In this document: positions 32,968 through 42,012 of the stretch, piece after piece
How positions within the stretch are numbered: position 1 is the first letter of the stretch
How the letters are laid out: each line of letters starts with the position of its first letter
From: Zhihengliuella sp.
Lineage (GTDB): Bacteria; Actinomycetota; Actinomycetes; Actinomycetales; Micrococcaceae
Assembly (NCBI RefSeq): GCF_031178195.1
Contig: NZ_JAPSJL010000005.1
Coordinates: forward strand, 62,001-126,000
Direction of reading: 5' to 3'
DNA length: 64,000 bases
The notes under the pieces: generated by a model
The model's database searches: none
What the model saw: the letters and a program-made list of their open reading frames with translations, nothing else
What the model was told of the DNA's origin: nothing
Position numbers and translations under genes: made by a program

Positions 32968-34071
32968 CTACTTCTTCCCGCCAGAGGTTAATCCACTACG
33001 GAACTCCACCACGTCGCCATCCTGCATGACGTAGTCCTTGCCCTCCATGCGGGCCTTGCCGGCCGAGCGCGCGTTGGCAACCGAGCCGGCTTCCACGAGG
33101 TCGTCGAACTTGATGACCTCGGCCTTGATGAAGCCGCGCTGGAAATCGGTGTGGATCACGCCGGCGGCCTCGGGCGCCGTCGCGCCCTGCGGGATCGTCC
33201 AGGCGCGGGTCTCCTTGGGGCCAGCCGTCAGGTAGGACTGCAGGCCGAGCGTCGAGTAGCCCACGCGCGCCAGCTTCTCCAGGCCGGACTCGTCGTAGCC
33301 GGCCTCGTGCAGCATCTCCTCGGCCTCGTCCTCGTCCAGCTCCACCAGGTCGGCCTCGAACTGGGCGTCGAGGAAGATCGCCTCGGCCGGCGCCACGAGC
33401 TCGGTCAGCTCGGCCTTGAGCTCGGCGTTCGCGAGCCCGGCCTCGTCCATGTTGAAGACGTAGATGAACGGTTTGGTGGTCATCAGCTGCATCGGCTTGA
33501 GCTCGACCAGGTCCAGCTTGGCTGCCGCGGCGCCGGCGAAGAGCGTCTTGCCCTCCTCGAGGACCTTCTGCGCCTCCTTGACCGTCTCCACGAAGGACGC
33601 GTCGATCTTCTTGGCGCGCAGCTCCTTCTCGAGCCGCGGCATCTGGTTCTCGATGGTCTGCAGGTCAGCGAGGATCAGCTCGGTGGCGATCGTCTCGATA
33701 TCGGAGGCGGGGTCCACCTTGCCGTCCACGTGCACGACGTCGGAATCCTCGAACGCGCGGGTGACCTGGCAGATCGCGTCGGCCTCGCGGATGTTCGCGA
33801 GGAACTTGTTGCCCAGCCCCTCGCCCTCGGAGGCACCCTTGACGATGCCCGCGATGTCCACGAAGGACACGGTCGCCGGCAGGATCTTCTCGGACTTGAA
33901 GATGTCCGCGAGCACCTTCAGCCGGGAGTCCGGCAACGGCACCACGCCGATGTTCGGCTCGATCGTCGCAAACGGGTAGTTTGCCGCGAGAACCTGCGCG
34001 CGCGTAAGTGCGTTGAACATGGTGGACTTGCCGACGTTGGGCAGTCCGACGATTCCGATAGTTAGAGCCAC
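32968..34071 (-). CDS. ychF: YchF ribosome-binding GTPase/ATPase, C-terminus altered
   Basis: The 367 residues have P-loop GLPNVGKST, switch region [25 protein letters not shown] in place of the NKxD motif (as in ATP-preferring YchF proteins), a coiled-coil arm and a C-terminal TGS domain. It binds the ribosome and is a stress-linked regulator. The TGS domain normally closes with EFRFNV; here EFR is followed by SGLTSGGKK, with a TTA codon that is rare in such DNA. This new tail lies exactly in the att-like repeat, so it is probably encoded by the inserted element. Start is GTG at 34071; no clear Shine-Dalgarno. Confidence 0.93.
   Translation of the reverse strand: MALTIGIVGLPNVGKSTMFNALTRAQVLAANYPFATIEPNIGVVPLPDSRLKVLADIFKSEKILPATVSFVDIAGIVKGASEGEGLGNKFLANIREADAICQVTRAFEDSDVVHVDGKVDPASDIETIATELILADLQTIENQMPRLEKELRAKKIDASFVETVKEAQKVLEEGKTLFAGAAAAKLDLVELKPMQLMTTKPFIYVFNMDEAGLANAELKAELTELVAPAEAIFLDAQFEADLVELDEDEAEEMLHEAGYDESGLEKLARVGYSTLGLQSYLTAGPKETRAWTIPQGATAPEAAGVIHTDFQRGFIKAEVIKFDDLVEAGSVANARSAGKARMEGKDYVMQDGDVVEFRSGLTSGGKK
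32982..33004. other. Candidate attachment site inside the 3' end of ychF
   Basis: This 23-base sequence matches 28654-28676 (19 of 23 positions). It spans the last codons of ychF, where the reading frame departs from the usual YchF ending. The space from 32767 to 32967 between the GHKL gene and ychF holds no gene I recognise and probably the promoter of the defence operon. Confidence 0.6.
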
Positions 34072-34164
34072 GGCAGACGAGTCTACCCGCCACGCTCCGG
34101 CCGCGCTTCCCGGCGGACGCGGCCCGTGCTCTATCCCGTGGGCGGGTCCGGCGATGCTGGTGCC

Positions 34165-35481
34165 ATGGATACTCTCAGCGCGATTCTCCCGGTTCTGACG
34201 TTGCTTGTCGGTGCGGCGCTCGGCGCGGCCGGCGCCTGGTGGGTTGCCGGCCGCACCAGCGACGGCCCGTCCCAGCAGGAGTACGACGCCGTGGTGCAGC
34301 GCCTCAACGCGGTCCAGGTCTCGCTCGCCGCGGCCGAGGCGGAACGCACCGCCCTCCAGGAGCGACTGGCGGCCGAGCAGCAGTCGTGGCAGGAGCGTCT
34401 CGCGGCGGAGCGGTCGGCGCTGCAGAGCCAGGTGATGGCGGAACGCGAGCGCTCCGGCCAGGACCGGTCCGTCGCCCAGATGCTCGCGCCCCTGGCGGAC
34501 CGATTGCGGACCGTCCAGGAGCACGTCGCCCTGCTGGAACGGGACCGGGTGGAGCAGTTCGGGCAGCTCAGCCAGCAGCTCGCCGCCGCGGCCGAGCAGG
34601 ACGCCGCACTACTGCGCACCACGGCCTCCCTGGCGGGCGCGCTGAAGAACAATACGACGCGCGGCACTTGGGGCGAGGCGCAGCTGCGCCGCGTCGTCGA
34701 GGCGGCGGGCATGCTCGCCCAGGTGGACTTCACCGAGCAGGCCACACTCCGGGCCGTGAGGAATGGGGCGGGTGCCGGCCTGCGCCCGGACATGGTCGTG
34801 AATCTCCCCGGCGGCAAGGCCGTCGCCGTCGATTCCAAGGTGCCGCTGAGCTCCTACCTCGCCGCGCAGGAGATCGGCGCGTCGGGCACGCTCACGGCGG
34901 AGCAGGAGCAGGAGTGGTCGCGCCTGATGGCGGCGCACGCCAAGGCGCTGCGCTCCCATGTGGACCAGCTGGGCTCCAAGGAGTACTGGGATTCCCTCCC
35001 CGGCTCCCCCGAGCTCGTCGTCTGCTTCCTGCCGGCCGAGTCGTTCCTGGCCTCCGCGCTCCAGGCGGACCCGGGGCTACTGGACCACGCCTACTCGAAG
35101 AGCGTGGCGCTGGCGTCTCCCGCCACGCTCTTCTCCATCCTGAAGGGCCTCGCCTTCGCCTGGCGCCAGGAGTTGCTCACCGACAATGCGCGCACTCTGT
35201 TCGAGGAGTCCCGGGAGCTCTACAAGCGGCTCGGGACCCTCGGCGGGCACATCAACGGGCTGGGGAAGTCGCTGAAGACCTCCGTCGAACGCTACAACTC
35301 GTTCGTCGGGACACTCGAGTCGAGGGTCCTGCCGTCCACGCGACGGCTCCAGGACCTGGATCCCGGCCTGAAGGAGTCCACGCAGTCGGAGGCCCTCGAC
35401 GTGACGCCGGTCGAGTCCACGCCGCGGGTACTGAGCGCACCCGAGCTCTTGCCCCAAGAACTGACCCAGGAATCGGCGTGA
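34165..35481 (+). CDS. rmuC: DNA recombination protein RmuC
   Basis: This 438-residue protein starts with one membrane helix (residues 5-27), continues with a long coiled coil (to about 150) and then the RmuC domain: TRGTWGEAQLRRVVEAAG, RPDMVVNLPGGKAVAVDSKVPL, and YNSFVGTLESRVLPSTRRL. RmuC is a membrane-anchored, nuclease-like protein that limits inversions between short repeats. It is divergent from ychF by 93 bases, a neighbourhood also seen in related actinobacteria. Confidence 0.92.
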   Translation: MDTLSAILPVLTLLVGAALGAAGAWWVAGRTSDGPSQQEYDAVVQRLNAVQVSLAAAEAERTALQERLAAEQQSWQERLAAERSALQSQVMAERERSGQDRSVAQMLAPLADRLRTVQEHVALLERDRVEQFGQLSQQLAAAAEQDAALLRTTASLAGALKNNTTRGTWGEAQLRRVVEAAGMLAQVDFTEQATLRAVRNGAGAGLRPDMVVNLPGGKAVAVDSKVPLSSYLAAQEIGASGTLTAEQEQEWSRLMAAHAKALRSHVDQLGSKEYWDSLPGSPELVVCFLPAESFLASALQADPGLLDHAYSKSVALASPATLFSILKGLAFAWRQELLTDNARTLFEESRELYKRLGTLGGHINGLGKSLKTSVERYNSFVGTLESRVLPSTRRLQDLDPGLKESTQSEALDVTPVESTPRVLSAPELLPQELTQESA

Positions 35482-35504
35482 GCCGGACCGCATGAGCGTG
35501 GCTG

Positions 35505-35520
35505 CATGACAACTGTCATG
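35505..35520. promoter_or_regulatory. Palindromic operator upstream of the ABC exporter operon
   Basis: CATGACA at 35505-35511 is mirrored by TGTCATG at 35514-35520 across two bases, a perfect dyad. A further TCATGA half-site lies at 35526-35533. The site is about 60 bases before the ABC ATPase start. Short palindromes like this are typical targets of NarL/DesR-type response regulators; the operon encodes one (38383-38994), so autoregulation is likely. Confidence 0.6.
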
Positions 35521-35577
35521 GACGATTCATGATCGCGGGCCCGGGTGCGGAGCAACGAGCCGACCTAGCGTGAGGGC

Positions 35578-36495
35578 ATGGACACAGCACCCGTCATCAG
35601 TCTCCGCGGCGTCCGCCGCTCCTTCCCCTCCGGCGGCGGCCGGGTCCGCGCCGTCGACGGCGTCGACCTGACCGTCTGCACCGGCGAGGTCGTCGCCCTG
35701 CTCGGGCCCAACGGCGCGGGCAAGACCACGCTCATCGACATGATCCTCGGCCTCACCGTGCCAGAGCACGGAACCGTCGAGGTCCTCGGAACCACGCCGC
35801 GGAAGGCCGTCACCGCCGGCCGTATCTCGGCACTCCTCCAGACCGGTGGCCTCCTGCCCGACCTCACCGTCCGCGAGACCGTGCGCATGATCGCCTCGCT
35901 CCACCGCGCCCCGCTCGGTGTCGACGAGGTCCTCGAAGCGGCCGGCGCCACGGACTTCGCGTCCCGGCGCGTCTCGACCTGCTCCGGCGGCCAGCAGCAG
36001 CGCCTCCGCTTCGCCCTCGCACTGCTCACCCGGCCGGAGATCCTCATCCTCGACGAGCCCACCGCCGGCATGGACGTCAACGCCCGGCGCGCCTTCTGGG
36101 ACAGCATGCGCTCCCTGGCGGACGGCGGGTCCACCGTCGTCTTCGCCACCCACTACCTCGTGGAGGCCGAGCAGTTCGCCCGCCGGGCCGTCCTCATGAA
36201 CGCAGGGACCATCCTAGCCGATGGACCCACGGACGAGGTCCGTCAGCGCGCCGGCGTGGCCCGCGTCACCGTCACCTGGTCGCCCACCGACACCGAGCTT
36301 CAGGCGCTCGAGCATGTCGTGGACGTCCAGCGGCACGGACCGCGCCTCGAGTTCCGCACCGACGACGCCGACGGGCTCGCACGGCACCTCCTGACGCACA
36401 CCGACGCCCACGGTCTCGAGGTCGCGCCCGCGAGCCTCGACGAGGCCTTCCGCTACCTGACCGCAGGAGAGACCGAGAGGACGGTTGCAGCATGA
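35578..36495 (+). CDS. ABC transporter ATP-binding protein
   Basis: The 305-residue ATPase has Walker A GPNGAGKTT, Q-loop LLQTGGLLPD, signature CSGGQQQR, Walker B LILDEPTAGMD and the switch His in FATHYL. The C-terminal 80 residues after the ATPase core are an extra domain seen in drug or antibiotic exporters of the DrrA type. It is first in an operon with a permease, a DesK-like kinase and a response regulator, a layout typical of antimicrobial-peptide or lipid-stress sensing modules. Confidence 0.9.
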   Translation: MDTAPVISLRGVRRSFPSGGGRVRAVDGVDLTVCTGEVVALLGPNGAGKTTLIDMILGLTVPEHGTVEVLGTTPRKAVTAGRISALLQTGGLLPDLTVRETVRMIASLHRAPLGVDEVLEAAGATDFASRRVSTCSGGQQQRLRFALALLTRPEILILDEPTAGMDVNARRAFWDSMRSLADGGSTVVFATHYLVEAEQFARRAVLMNAGTILADGPTDEVRQRAGVARVTVTWSPTDTELQALEHVVDVQRHGPRLEFRTDDADGLARHLLTHTDAHGLEVAPASLDEAFRYLTAGETERTVAA

Positions 36496-37253
36496 GCATC
36501 GGGACCTACATCGCCATGGACTTTTGGAGGAACCTCCGCAATATCGGCAACAGCTTCTTCGTCATCGTCCTGCCGACGGTCCTGTTCCTCTTCTTCGGCG
36601 CCTCGATGGAGTGGTCGAACGTCCCCGTCGGCGAGGGCAACGTCAGCGCGTGGACCATGATCTCGATCGCCTGCTACGGCGCCGCCATGGCCGCCACGTC
36701 GCTCGCCGGCTCTGCCGCCGTCGAGCTGCAGCAGGGCTGGGGCCGCCAGCTCGCGCTCACCGCGCTGCCGCACGGCGGGTTCGTGATGGCGAAGACCGCG
36801 GTAGCCCTCGGCATCGCCGTGCTGCCCGTGCTCGTCCTGAACATCACGGGCGTCTTCACGGTGACCGACATGCCCGTCGGCACCTGGATCGCCACGGCGC
36901 TGCTGACCGTCGTCGGCGTCGTCCCGTTCGCGCTCTACGGACTCGCGATCGGCATGGCCTTCCGCTCCGATGCCGCCGTGGGGACCGCGACCGGCCTGCT
37001 GGTGATCTTCAGCTTCCTCGGCAACGCGTTCACCCCGCTGGACGGCGTCCTGCTGGACATCGGCCGCTTCACCCCGCTCTACGGCGTCGTCGCCCTGGCC
37101 CGCTACCCGCTCACCGGCGGCGACCAGATCTCCATGAACGGCATCGCCGGCAACGATCCGCTCTGGATGGTGCTGGCCAACGTCGTCGCGTGGACGCTCG
37201 TCTTCGCGGCGGCGTGCCTGATGCTGCAGCGTCGACGGACCAGGAGGCAGTAG
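36492..37253 (+). CDS. ABC-2 type permease
   Basis: This 253-residue membrane protein has six predicted helices in the ABC-2 pattern (DrrB-like). Its ATG overlaps the ATPase stop as ATGA, so the two subunits are made together in equal amounts. It would form the membrane channel of the exporter. The substrate is not readable, but the linked two-component system suggests a signal related to membrane or antibiotic stress. Confidence 0.88.
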   Translation: MSIGTYIAMDFWRNLRNIGNSFFVIVLPTVLFLFFGASMEWSNVPVGEGNVSAWTMISIACYGAAMAATSLAGSAAVELQQGWGRQLALTALPHGGFVMAKTAVALGIAVLPVLVLNITGVFTVTDMPVGTWIATALLTVVGVVPFALYGLAIGMAFRSDAAVGTATGLLVIFSFLGNAFTPLDGVLLDIGRFTPLYGVVALARYPLTGGDQISMNGIAGNDPLWMVLANVVAWTLVFAAACLMLQRRRTRRQ

Positions 37254-37255
37254 CC

Positions 37256-38386
37256 ATGGCCCTCCACCCGACCGGGCCCTCCGTGGCTGGCAGAATGACC
37301 GACATGGACAGCGCCGAGCAGCCGAAGCGCCCCGTCGCGGGCATCTTCTACGCCGCGATCTGGCTGCTGTTCCTCGGGTTCCCGGTCGCGTCGGCGCTCG
37401 GCGGTCCGGCCGGTCCCGCGTGGACCACGGTCGCGCTCGTCGCGGCGATCGCGTTCGCGGCCGTCTACATCTGGCTGTTCTGGGTGCTCTCCGGCGAGGA
37501 CGTCGGTGTCGCCGCCAACCGTCGGCGCCTGATGGTCGGCGTCCTGGCGCTCGCTGCGCTCGCGGCACTCGCCACGCCGGCGGCCGGCCCATGGGTCGCG
37601 GCCTTCACCCCGTTCATCGCCGCGGTCCTGGTGTTCAGCCTGCCGCTGGTGCCCGGCCTGGCCGCGGGAATCCTCGTCTGGCTGGTCCCCAGCTCTGTCG
37701 CCGCGCAGTTCTCCGGGACGCTCTGGACGCTGCTCGGCCCCGGCTTCGGCGTCGCCGTCATCGTCTTCGCCCGCCTCATGGAGCACAACGAGCGGCGGGC
37801 CCGGGACGCGCAGAACCACCTGCAGGTCGCCGCCGAGCGCAACGCGATCGCCCGCGACGTGCACGATGTCCTCGGCCACTCGCTGACCGTCCTGTCCATC
37901 AAGGCGCAGCTGGCCCGGAGGCTGCTCGACCTCGACGTCGACCGCGCCCGCGAGGAGCTGGACCAGATCGACGCTCTCGCCCGCGAGTCGCTGGGACAGA
38001 TCCGCTCCACGGTCACCCGGCTGCGCACGCCGAGCCTGGCCTCCGAGCTGGAGGCGGCGCGGACGGCGCTCGAGGCCGCCGGCATCCGGGCCGACGTCGT
38101 CGTCGATCCCGAGGTGCGGGACGACGGCGGCGACCTCTTCGCCTGGGCCGTGCGCGAGGGCGTCACCAACACCGTCCGGCACTCCGGGGCCACCCACTGC
38201 CGGATCGACGTCCGGCCCGCCACCCTCACGATCGCCGACGACGGCGCCGGCTGCGGCGGGGCCGAGCACGGGAACGGGCTGCTGGGGCTCCGGGAGCGCG
38301 CCCGCGGCGTCGGTGCCCGCGTCGAGGTCCGGCCCACCCACCCCGAGGACGAGCGTCCCGGAACGACCCTGGAGGTGAGGCGGTGA
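37256..38386 (+). CDS. DesK-type sensor histidine kinase
   Basis: This 376-residue kinase has about five membrane helices (residues 28-165), a short coiled linker, and the HisKA_3 phosphoacceptor RDVHDVLGHSL with His203. The catalytic domain keeps NTVRHSGA (N box) and DDGAGCGGAEHGNGLLGLRERAR (G boxes). No extracytoplasmic sensor domain is present, as in kinases that sense membrane fluidity or interact with the ABC permease. GGAGG lies seven bases before the start codon at 37256. Confidence 0.9.
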   Translation: MALHPTGPSVAGRMTDMDSAEQPKRPVAGIFYAAIWLLFLGFPVASALGGPAGPAWTTVALVAAIAFAAVYIWLFWVLSGEDVGVAANRRRLMVGVLALAALAALATPAAGPWVAAFTPFIAAVLVFSLPLVPGLAAGILVWLVPSSVAAQFSGTLWTLLGPGFGVAVIVFARLMEHNERRARDAQNHLQVAAERNAIARDVHDVLGHSLTVLSIKAQLARRLLDLDVDRAREELDQIDALARESLGQIRSTVTRLRTPSLASELEAARTALEAAGIRADVVVDPEVRDDGGDLFAWAVREGVTNTVRHSGATHCRIDVRPATLTIADDGAGCGGAEHGNGLLGLRERARGVGARVEVRPTHPEDERPGTTLEVRR

Positions 38387-38994
38387 CGCCGATCAGGCTG
38401 CTGCTGGCGGACGACCAGGACCTGGTGCGCGGCGGTCTCGCGGCCCTGCTCTCGCTGGAGCCGGACCTCGAGGTCGTCGCCCAGGTCGGCCGCGGGGACG
38501 AGGTCCTCGACGCGGTGCGCCTCCACCGCCCGGATATCGCGCTGATCGACATCGAGATGCCCGGCGCCGACGGCATCGAGGTCACCCGGCAGATCACGTC
38601 CGCCCTGCTGGGCTGCCGCTGCCTGATCGTCACGACCTTCGGCCGGCCCGGCTACCTGCGCCGGGCGATGGAGGCCGGTGCCTCCGGATTCGTCGTCAAG
38701 GACACGCCGGCCGAGCGCCTGGCCCAGATGGTGCGGCAGGTCGCGTCCGGCCAACACGTGGTGGACCCGCAGCTCGCCGCCGACTCGCTCGCGGGCGGGA
38801 TCGATCCGCTCACCGACCGGGAGCGGGACGTGCTCCGGGCCGCGGCCGCGGGCGGCTCCATCCGCGCCATCGCCGAGTCCGTGCGCCTCAGCCCGGGGAC
38901 CGTGCGGAACCATCTCTCCAGCGCCATCGGCAAGACGAACACGCAGAACCGCTACGAGGCGGCCCGCGAGGCCCAGCACCGCGGCTGGATCTGA
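38383..38994 (+). CDS. NarL/DesR-family response regulator
   Basis: This 203-residue regulator has a receiver domain (phospho-Asp D56 in ALIDIEMPG, Lys in VVKDTP) and a LuxR-type HTH (LTDRERDVLRAAAAGGSIRAIAES). It starts with GTG overlapping the kinase stop as GTGA. It probably binds the CATGACA palindrome at 35505-35520 and regulates the whole four-gene unit. Confidence 0.92.
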   Translation: MTPIRLLLADDQDLVRGGLAALLSLEPDLEVVAQVGRGDEVLDAVRLHRPDIALIDIEMPGADGIEVTRQITSALLGCRCLIVTTFGRPGYLRRAMEAGASGFVVKDTPAERLAQMVRQVASGQHVVDPQLAADSLAGGIDPLTDRERDVLRAAAAGGSIRAIAESVRLSPGTVRNHLSSAIGKTNTQNRYEAAREAQHRGWI

Positions 38995-39007
38995 ACCGGT
39001 GGACGCC

Positions 39008-40717
39008 CTAGCCGCCGGGCTGGAACACCCACACGAGCAGGCTCATGGTCACCACGGTGATGAGCACGATCCCCGCGACGTTGAGCCAGATGCCGCCGCG
39101 CATCATCTGGCCGATCGTCACGTAGCCGGAGCCGTAGGCGATCGCGTTCGGCGGTGTCGCCACCGGCAGCATGAACGCGCAGGTCGCCGCCAGCGCGACC
39201 GGCACGGCGAGCATCAGCGGGTCCACGCCGAGCCCGAGCGCCACGCCGCCCGCGACGGGCAGGAACGTGGCTGCCGTCGCGGTGTTGCTGGTGAGCTCCG
39301 TCAGGAAGATGACGCCCGTGGCCATGATGACCACCAGCAGGACCAGCGGGACGGTGCCCAGCGCCTGCGCCTGCTGGCCGATCCACTCCGTGAGCCCGGA
39401 GGCGCTGAACTGGGCCGAGAGCGCCAGCCCGCCGCCGAAGAGGAGCAGGACGCCCCACGGCAGCTTCACGGCGGACTCCCAGTCCAGCAGGCGGACGCCG
39501 CGCCCGGCCCCGGCGGGCAGGAGGAACAGCAGGATGGAGACGGTCATGGCGATCCCCGCATCCGAGATCAGGCCCTTGGCGATCATCGGCATGAAGACCC
39601 AGGAGAGCGCCGCGAGCGCGAACATCGCCAGGACCAGCTTCTCGCCGGTGCTCATGGGCCCGAGCTCGCGGAGCTGGCGCCGGATGGGCTCCCGGCCGCC
39701 GGGGATCTCGTCGATCTCCGGCTTGAAGAGCACCTTGGTCAGCAGGAACCAGACCAGAAAGAGCATGACCGCGGCCAGCGGCAGGCCCACGAGCATCCAC
39801 TGGCCGAAGCCGATGTCCACCCCGTGGGCATCGTTCATGTAGCCGACCAGCAGAGTGTTCGGCGGCGTGCCGATGATCGTGGACAGGGAGCCCACCGATG
39901 CGGCATAGGCGATCCCGAGCATCAGGGCGGTGCCGAAGTTGGAGGCGATCACCGCCTCCTTGACCTCCGCGTCGACCGCGCGGGCGCTCTCGCCGTCGTC
40001 CGCGCTGCCGCCGGCCTCCGCGCCGGTGGGGTCTGCGCCGGCGGGGTCCTCCCGGCCGCGCGCCAGGGCGACGTCGTCGTTCGCCTCCCCCGCCCCGGCG
40101 GCCGGGGCCTCCTCGCCGCGTCCGCCCGTGACCCCGAGGTTCGTGACCAGCAGCAGGACGGAGACGCCGATGGGCAGCATCATCACGGTGGTGGCGGTGT
40201 TGGAGACCCACATGCTCAGGAAGCCGGTCGCCAGCATGAACCCCGCGATCACCATGGTGGACCGGGTCCCCATCGCGGAGACCGTCATGAGGGCGATGCG
40301 CCGGTGCAGATTCCAGCGCTGCATCGCGAGGGCCAGGATGAACCCGCCCATGAAGAGGAAGATGATGTCGTTGCCGTAGCTGGAGCCGACCTCCTCGATG
40401 TCGACGCCGCCGAAGACGGGGAAGACGACGAGCGGCACCAGGGCGGTGGCCGGGATCGGCAGGGCCTCGGTCATCCACCAGATGCCCATGAGGACCGCCG
40501 TCGCGGCCGTGAGCCGGGCCGCCGGGTCGAGGTCCTGTGGCATCGAGAAGTAGACGAGGAGGGCGGCCAGCAGGCCCGCGGCGAGGCCAATCCATCGGCG
40601 CCTGTTGGTCCTGGGCTCCACCGGCTCCGCGAGGAGTCCGGGCGAGGTGTGCTCGCTGCTCCGGGCGCGGTCCCGGACGCTCCGGGCGCGCTCTCCGGGG
40701 CTGTATGAACTGGACAC
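39008..40717 (-). CDS. SLC13/DASS-family sodium:anion symporter
   Basis: This 569-residue transporter has the two family SNT motifs (WVSNTATTVM near residue 170 and ELTSNTATAA near residue 465) and eleven or so helices. It has a long hydrophilic Gly/Ala/Glu-rich loop in the middle (residues 200-260). Members import dicarboxylates, sulfate or phosphate with sodium. Start 40717 (GTG) is chosen because GGAGG lies five bases before it. It is convergent with the response regulator gene. Confidence 0.88.
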   Translation of the reverse strand: MSSSYSPGERARSVRDRARSSEHTSPGLLAEPVEPRTNRRRWIGLAAGLLAALLVYFSMPQDLDPAARLTAATAVLMGIWWMTEALPIPATALVPLVVFPVFGGVDIEEVGSSYGNDIIFLFMGGFILALAMQRWNLHRRIALMTVSAMGTRSTMVIAGFMLATGFLSMWVSNTATTVMMLPIGVSVLLLVTNLGVTGGRGEEAPAAGAGEANDDVALARGREDPAGADPTGAEAGGSADDGESARAVDAEVKEAVIASNFGTALMLGIAYAASVGSLSTIIGTPPNTLLVGYMNDAHGVDIGFGQWMLVGLPLAAVMLFLVWFLLTKVLFKPEIDEIPGGREPIRRQLRELGPMSTGEKLVLAMFALAALSWVFMPMIAKGLISDAGIAMTVSILLFLLPAGAGRGVRLLDWESAVKLPWGVLLLFGGGLALSAQFSASGLTEWIGQQAQALGTVPLVLLVVIMATGVIFLTELTSNTATAATFLPVAGGVALGLGVDPLMLAVPVALAATCAFMLPVATPPNAIAYGSGYVTIGQMMRGGIWLNVAGIVLITVVTMSLLVWVFQPGG

Positions 40718-40815
40718 GGCAACCTCCACGACGTCGGGTCGGTCAGTGTGACCTGCACCACGCTACTCGCGGGATCGCCGAACGTCACTGGTGGGGGCGG
40801 AGTGCCGCTCTGCGC

Positions 40816-41904
40816 TCAGCCCTGCTTGACGCGTCCGCCGAGCCCGCGCGAGTCGTCGCCGGCCTCCTTGAGCTTGGCGCGGAGCTCCTTCGGCAGGGAG
40901 AACAGGATGTCCTCCTCGGCCGTGACGACCTCCTCGGCCTCCCCGAACCCGTACTCGGAGAGCAGGCGCAGCACGTCGCCGATGAGGACCTCCGGGACGG
41001 ACGCGCCGGAGGTCAGGCCGACGGTGGCGACGCCCTCGAACCAGGCCTCGTCGATCTCGTCGGCGAAGTCCACGCGGTAGGCGGCGCGCGCCCCGTACTC
41101 GAGCGCGACCTCCACGAGGCGCACGGAGTTGGACGAGTTCGCCGAGCCGACGACGAGGACGAGATCGGCCTCGGGGGCGATCTTCTTGATCGCGGCCTGC
41201 CGGTTGCTGGTGGCGTAGCAGATGTCGTCGCTGGGCGGGTCCTGCAGGTTCGGGAAGCGCTCGCGCAGGATGGTGACGATCTCCATCGTCTCGTCCACGG
41301 AGAGCGTGGTCTGGGAGAGCCAGATCAGTTTGTCCGGGTCCTCGACCTGCACGGTGCGCGCCTCGGCCGGATTGTTGACGATCGTCGTGTGCTCCGGCGC
41401 CTCGCCGTAGGTGCCCTCGACCTCCTCGTGGCCCTCGTGCCCGATGAGCAGGATCTGGCTTCCCGCCCGGGCGAACCGCACGGCCTCGCGGTGGACCTTG
41501 GTCACGAGCGGGCACGTCGCGTCGATGGTGCGCAGGTTGCGGTCCTCGGCGGACTGCACGACGGCGGGGCTCACCCCGTGCGCGGAGAAGACGACGAGCG
41601 CGCCCTCGGGCACCTCGTCGGTCTCCTCGACGAACACGGCGCCGCGGGCCTCCAGCTCGGAGACGACGTGGACGTTATGGACGATCTGCTTGCGCACGTA
41701 CACCGGGGCGCCGTAGTGCTCGAGGGCCTTCTCCACGGCGATGACGGCGCGGTCGACGCCGGCGCAGTAGCCGCGCGGCGCGGCGAGCAGGACGCGCTTG
41801 GGCCCCTCGACCGGTGCGGCCGCGGCGACGTCCTCCGGGCTGCGCCGCTGCCGCGGGATGCGCGGCATGGGCACGGAAACGGGAGCGGCGGAGCGGGTAG
41901 GCAT
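40816..41904 (-). CDS. ispH: 4-hydroxy-3-methylbut-2-enyl diphosphate reductase
   Basis: The 362-residue enzyme carries the three cluster Cys in PRGYCAG (Cys47), DATCPLV and DDICYAT, plus VHNVHVV and SAHG and the E in EETDEVP. It reduces HMBPP to IPP and DMAPP in the non-mevalonate isoprenoid pathway with a 4Fe-4S centre. The N-terminal 30 residues are an extension. A GGAGG sits only one base before the ATG at 41904, so a downstream start (Met13, 41868) is possible. It is divergent from xseA. Confidence 0.95.
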   Translation of the reverse strand: MPTRSAAPVSVPMPRIPRQRRSPEDVAAAAPVEGPKRVLLAAPRGYCAGVDRAVIAVEKALEHYGAPVYVRKQIVHNVHVVSELEARGAVFVEETDEVPEGALVVFSAHGVSPAVVQSAEDRNLRTIDATCPLVTKVHREAVRFARAGSQILLIGHEGHEEVEGTYGEAPEHTTIVNNPAEARTVQVEDPDKLIWLSQTTLSVDETMEIVTILRERFPNLQDPPSDDICYATSNRQAAIKKIAPEADLVLVVGSANSSNSVRLVEVALEYGARAAYRVDFADEIDEAWFEGVATVGLTSGASVPEVLIGDVLRLLSEYGFGEAEEVVTAEEDILFSLPKELRAKLKEAGDDSRGLGGRVKQG

Positions 41905-42012
41905 GCCTCCATGCTACGCGTTCGGCGCTCCACAGGTCTGCGGGCCGGATCACTAAAAGGGGGCCGATGCTGATAGGAATGTCTAGCAGTACACCGGCGG
42001 AAAGGGCAGCAC

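Larger units (their letters stand above)
1..33004. mobile_element. Accessory region, likely integrative conjugative element plus accreted cargo
   Basis: This span differs from the DNA to its right: GC is visibly lower, many genes are small and unknown, and regulators, exporters and defence genes are frequent. It holds a conjugation-type membrane protein at the left edge, a small resolvase, a large serine integrase and two att-like 23-bp repeats (28654-28676 and 32982-33004). The right boundary is taken as the repeat inside the 3' end of ychF. The left boundary lies outside the window. It may be two elements in tandem, one ending at 28676 and an older one ending at 33004. That layout is inferred; the repeats and gene content are seen. 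Confidence 0.7.
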
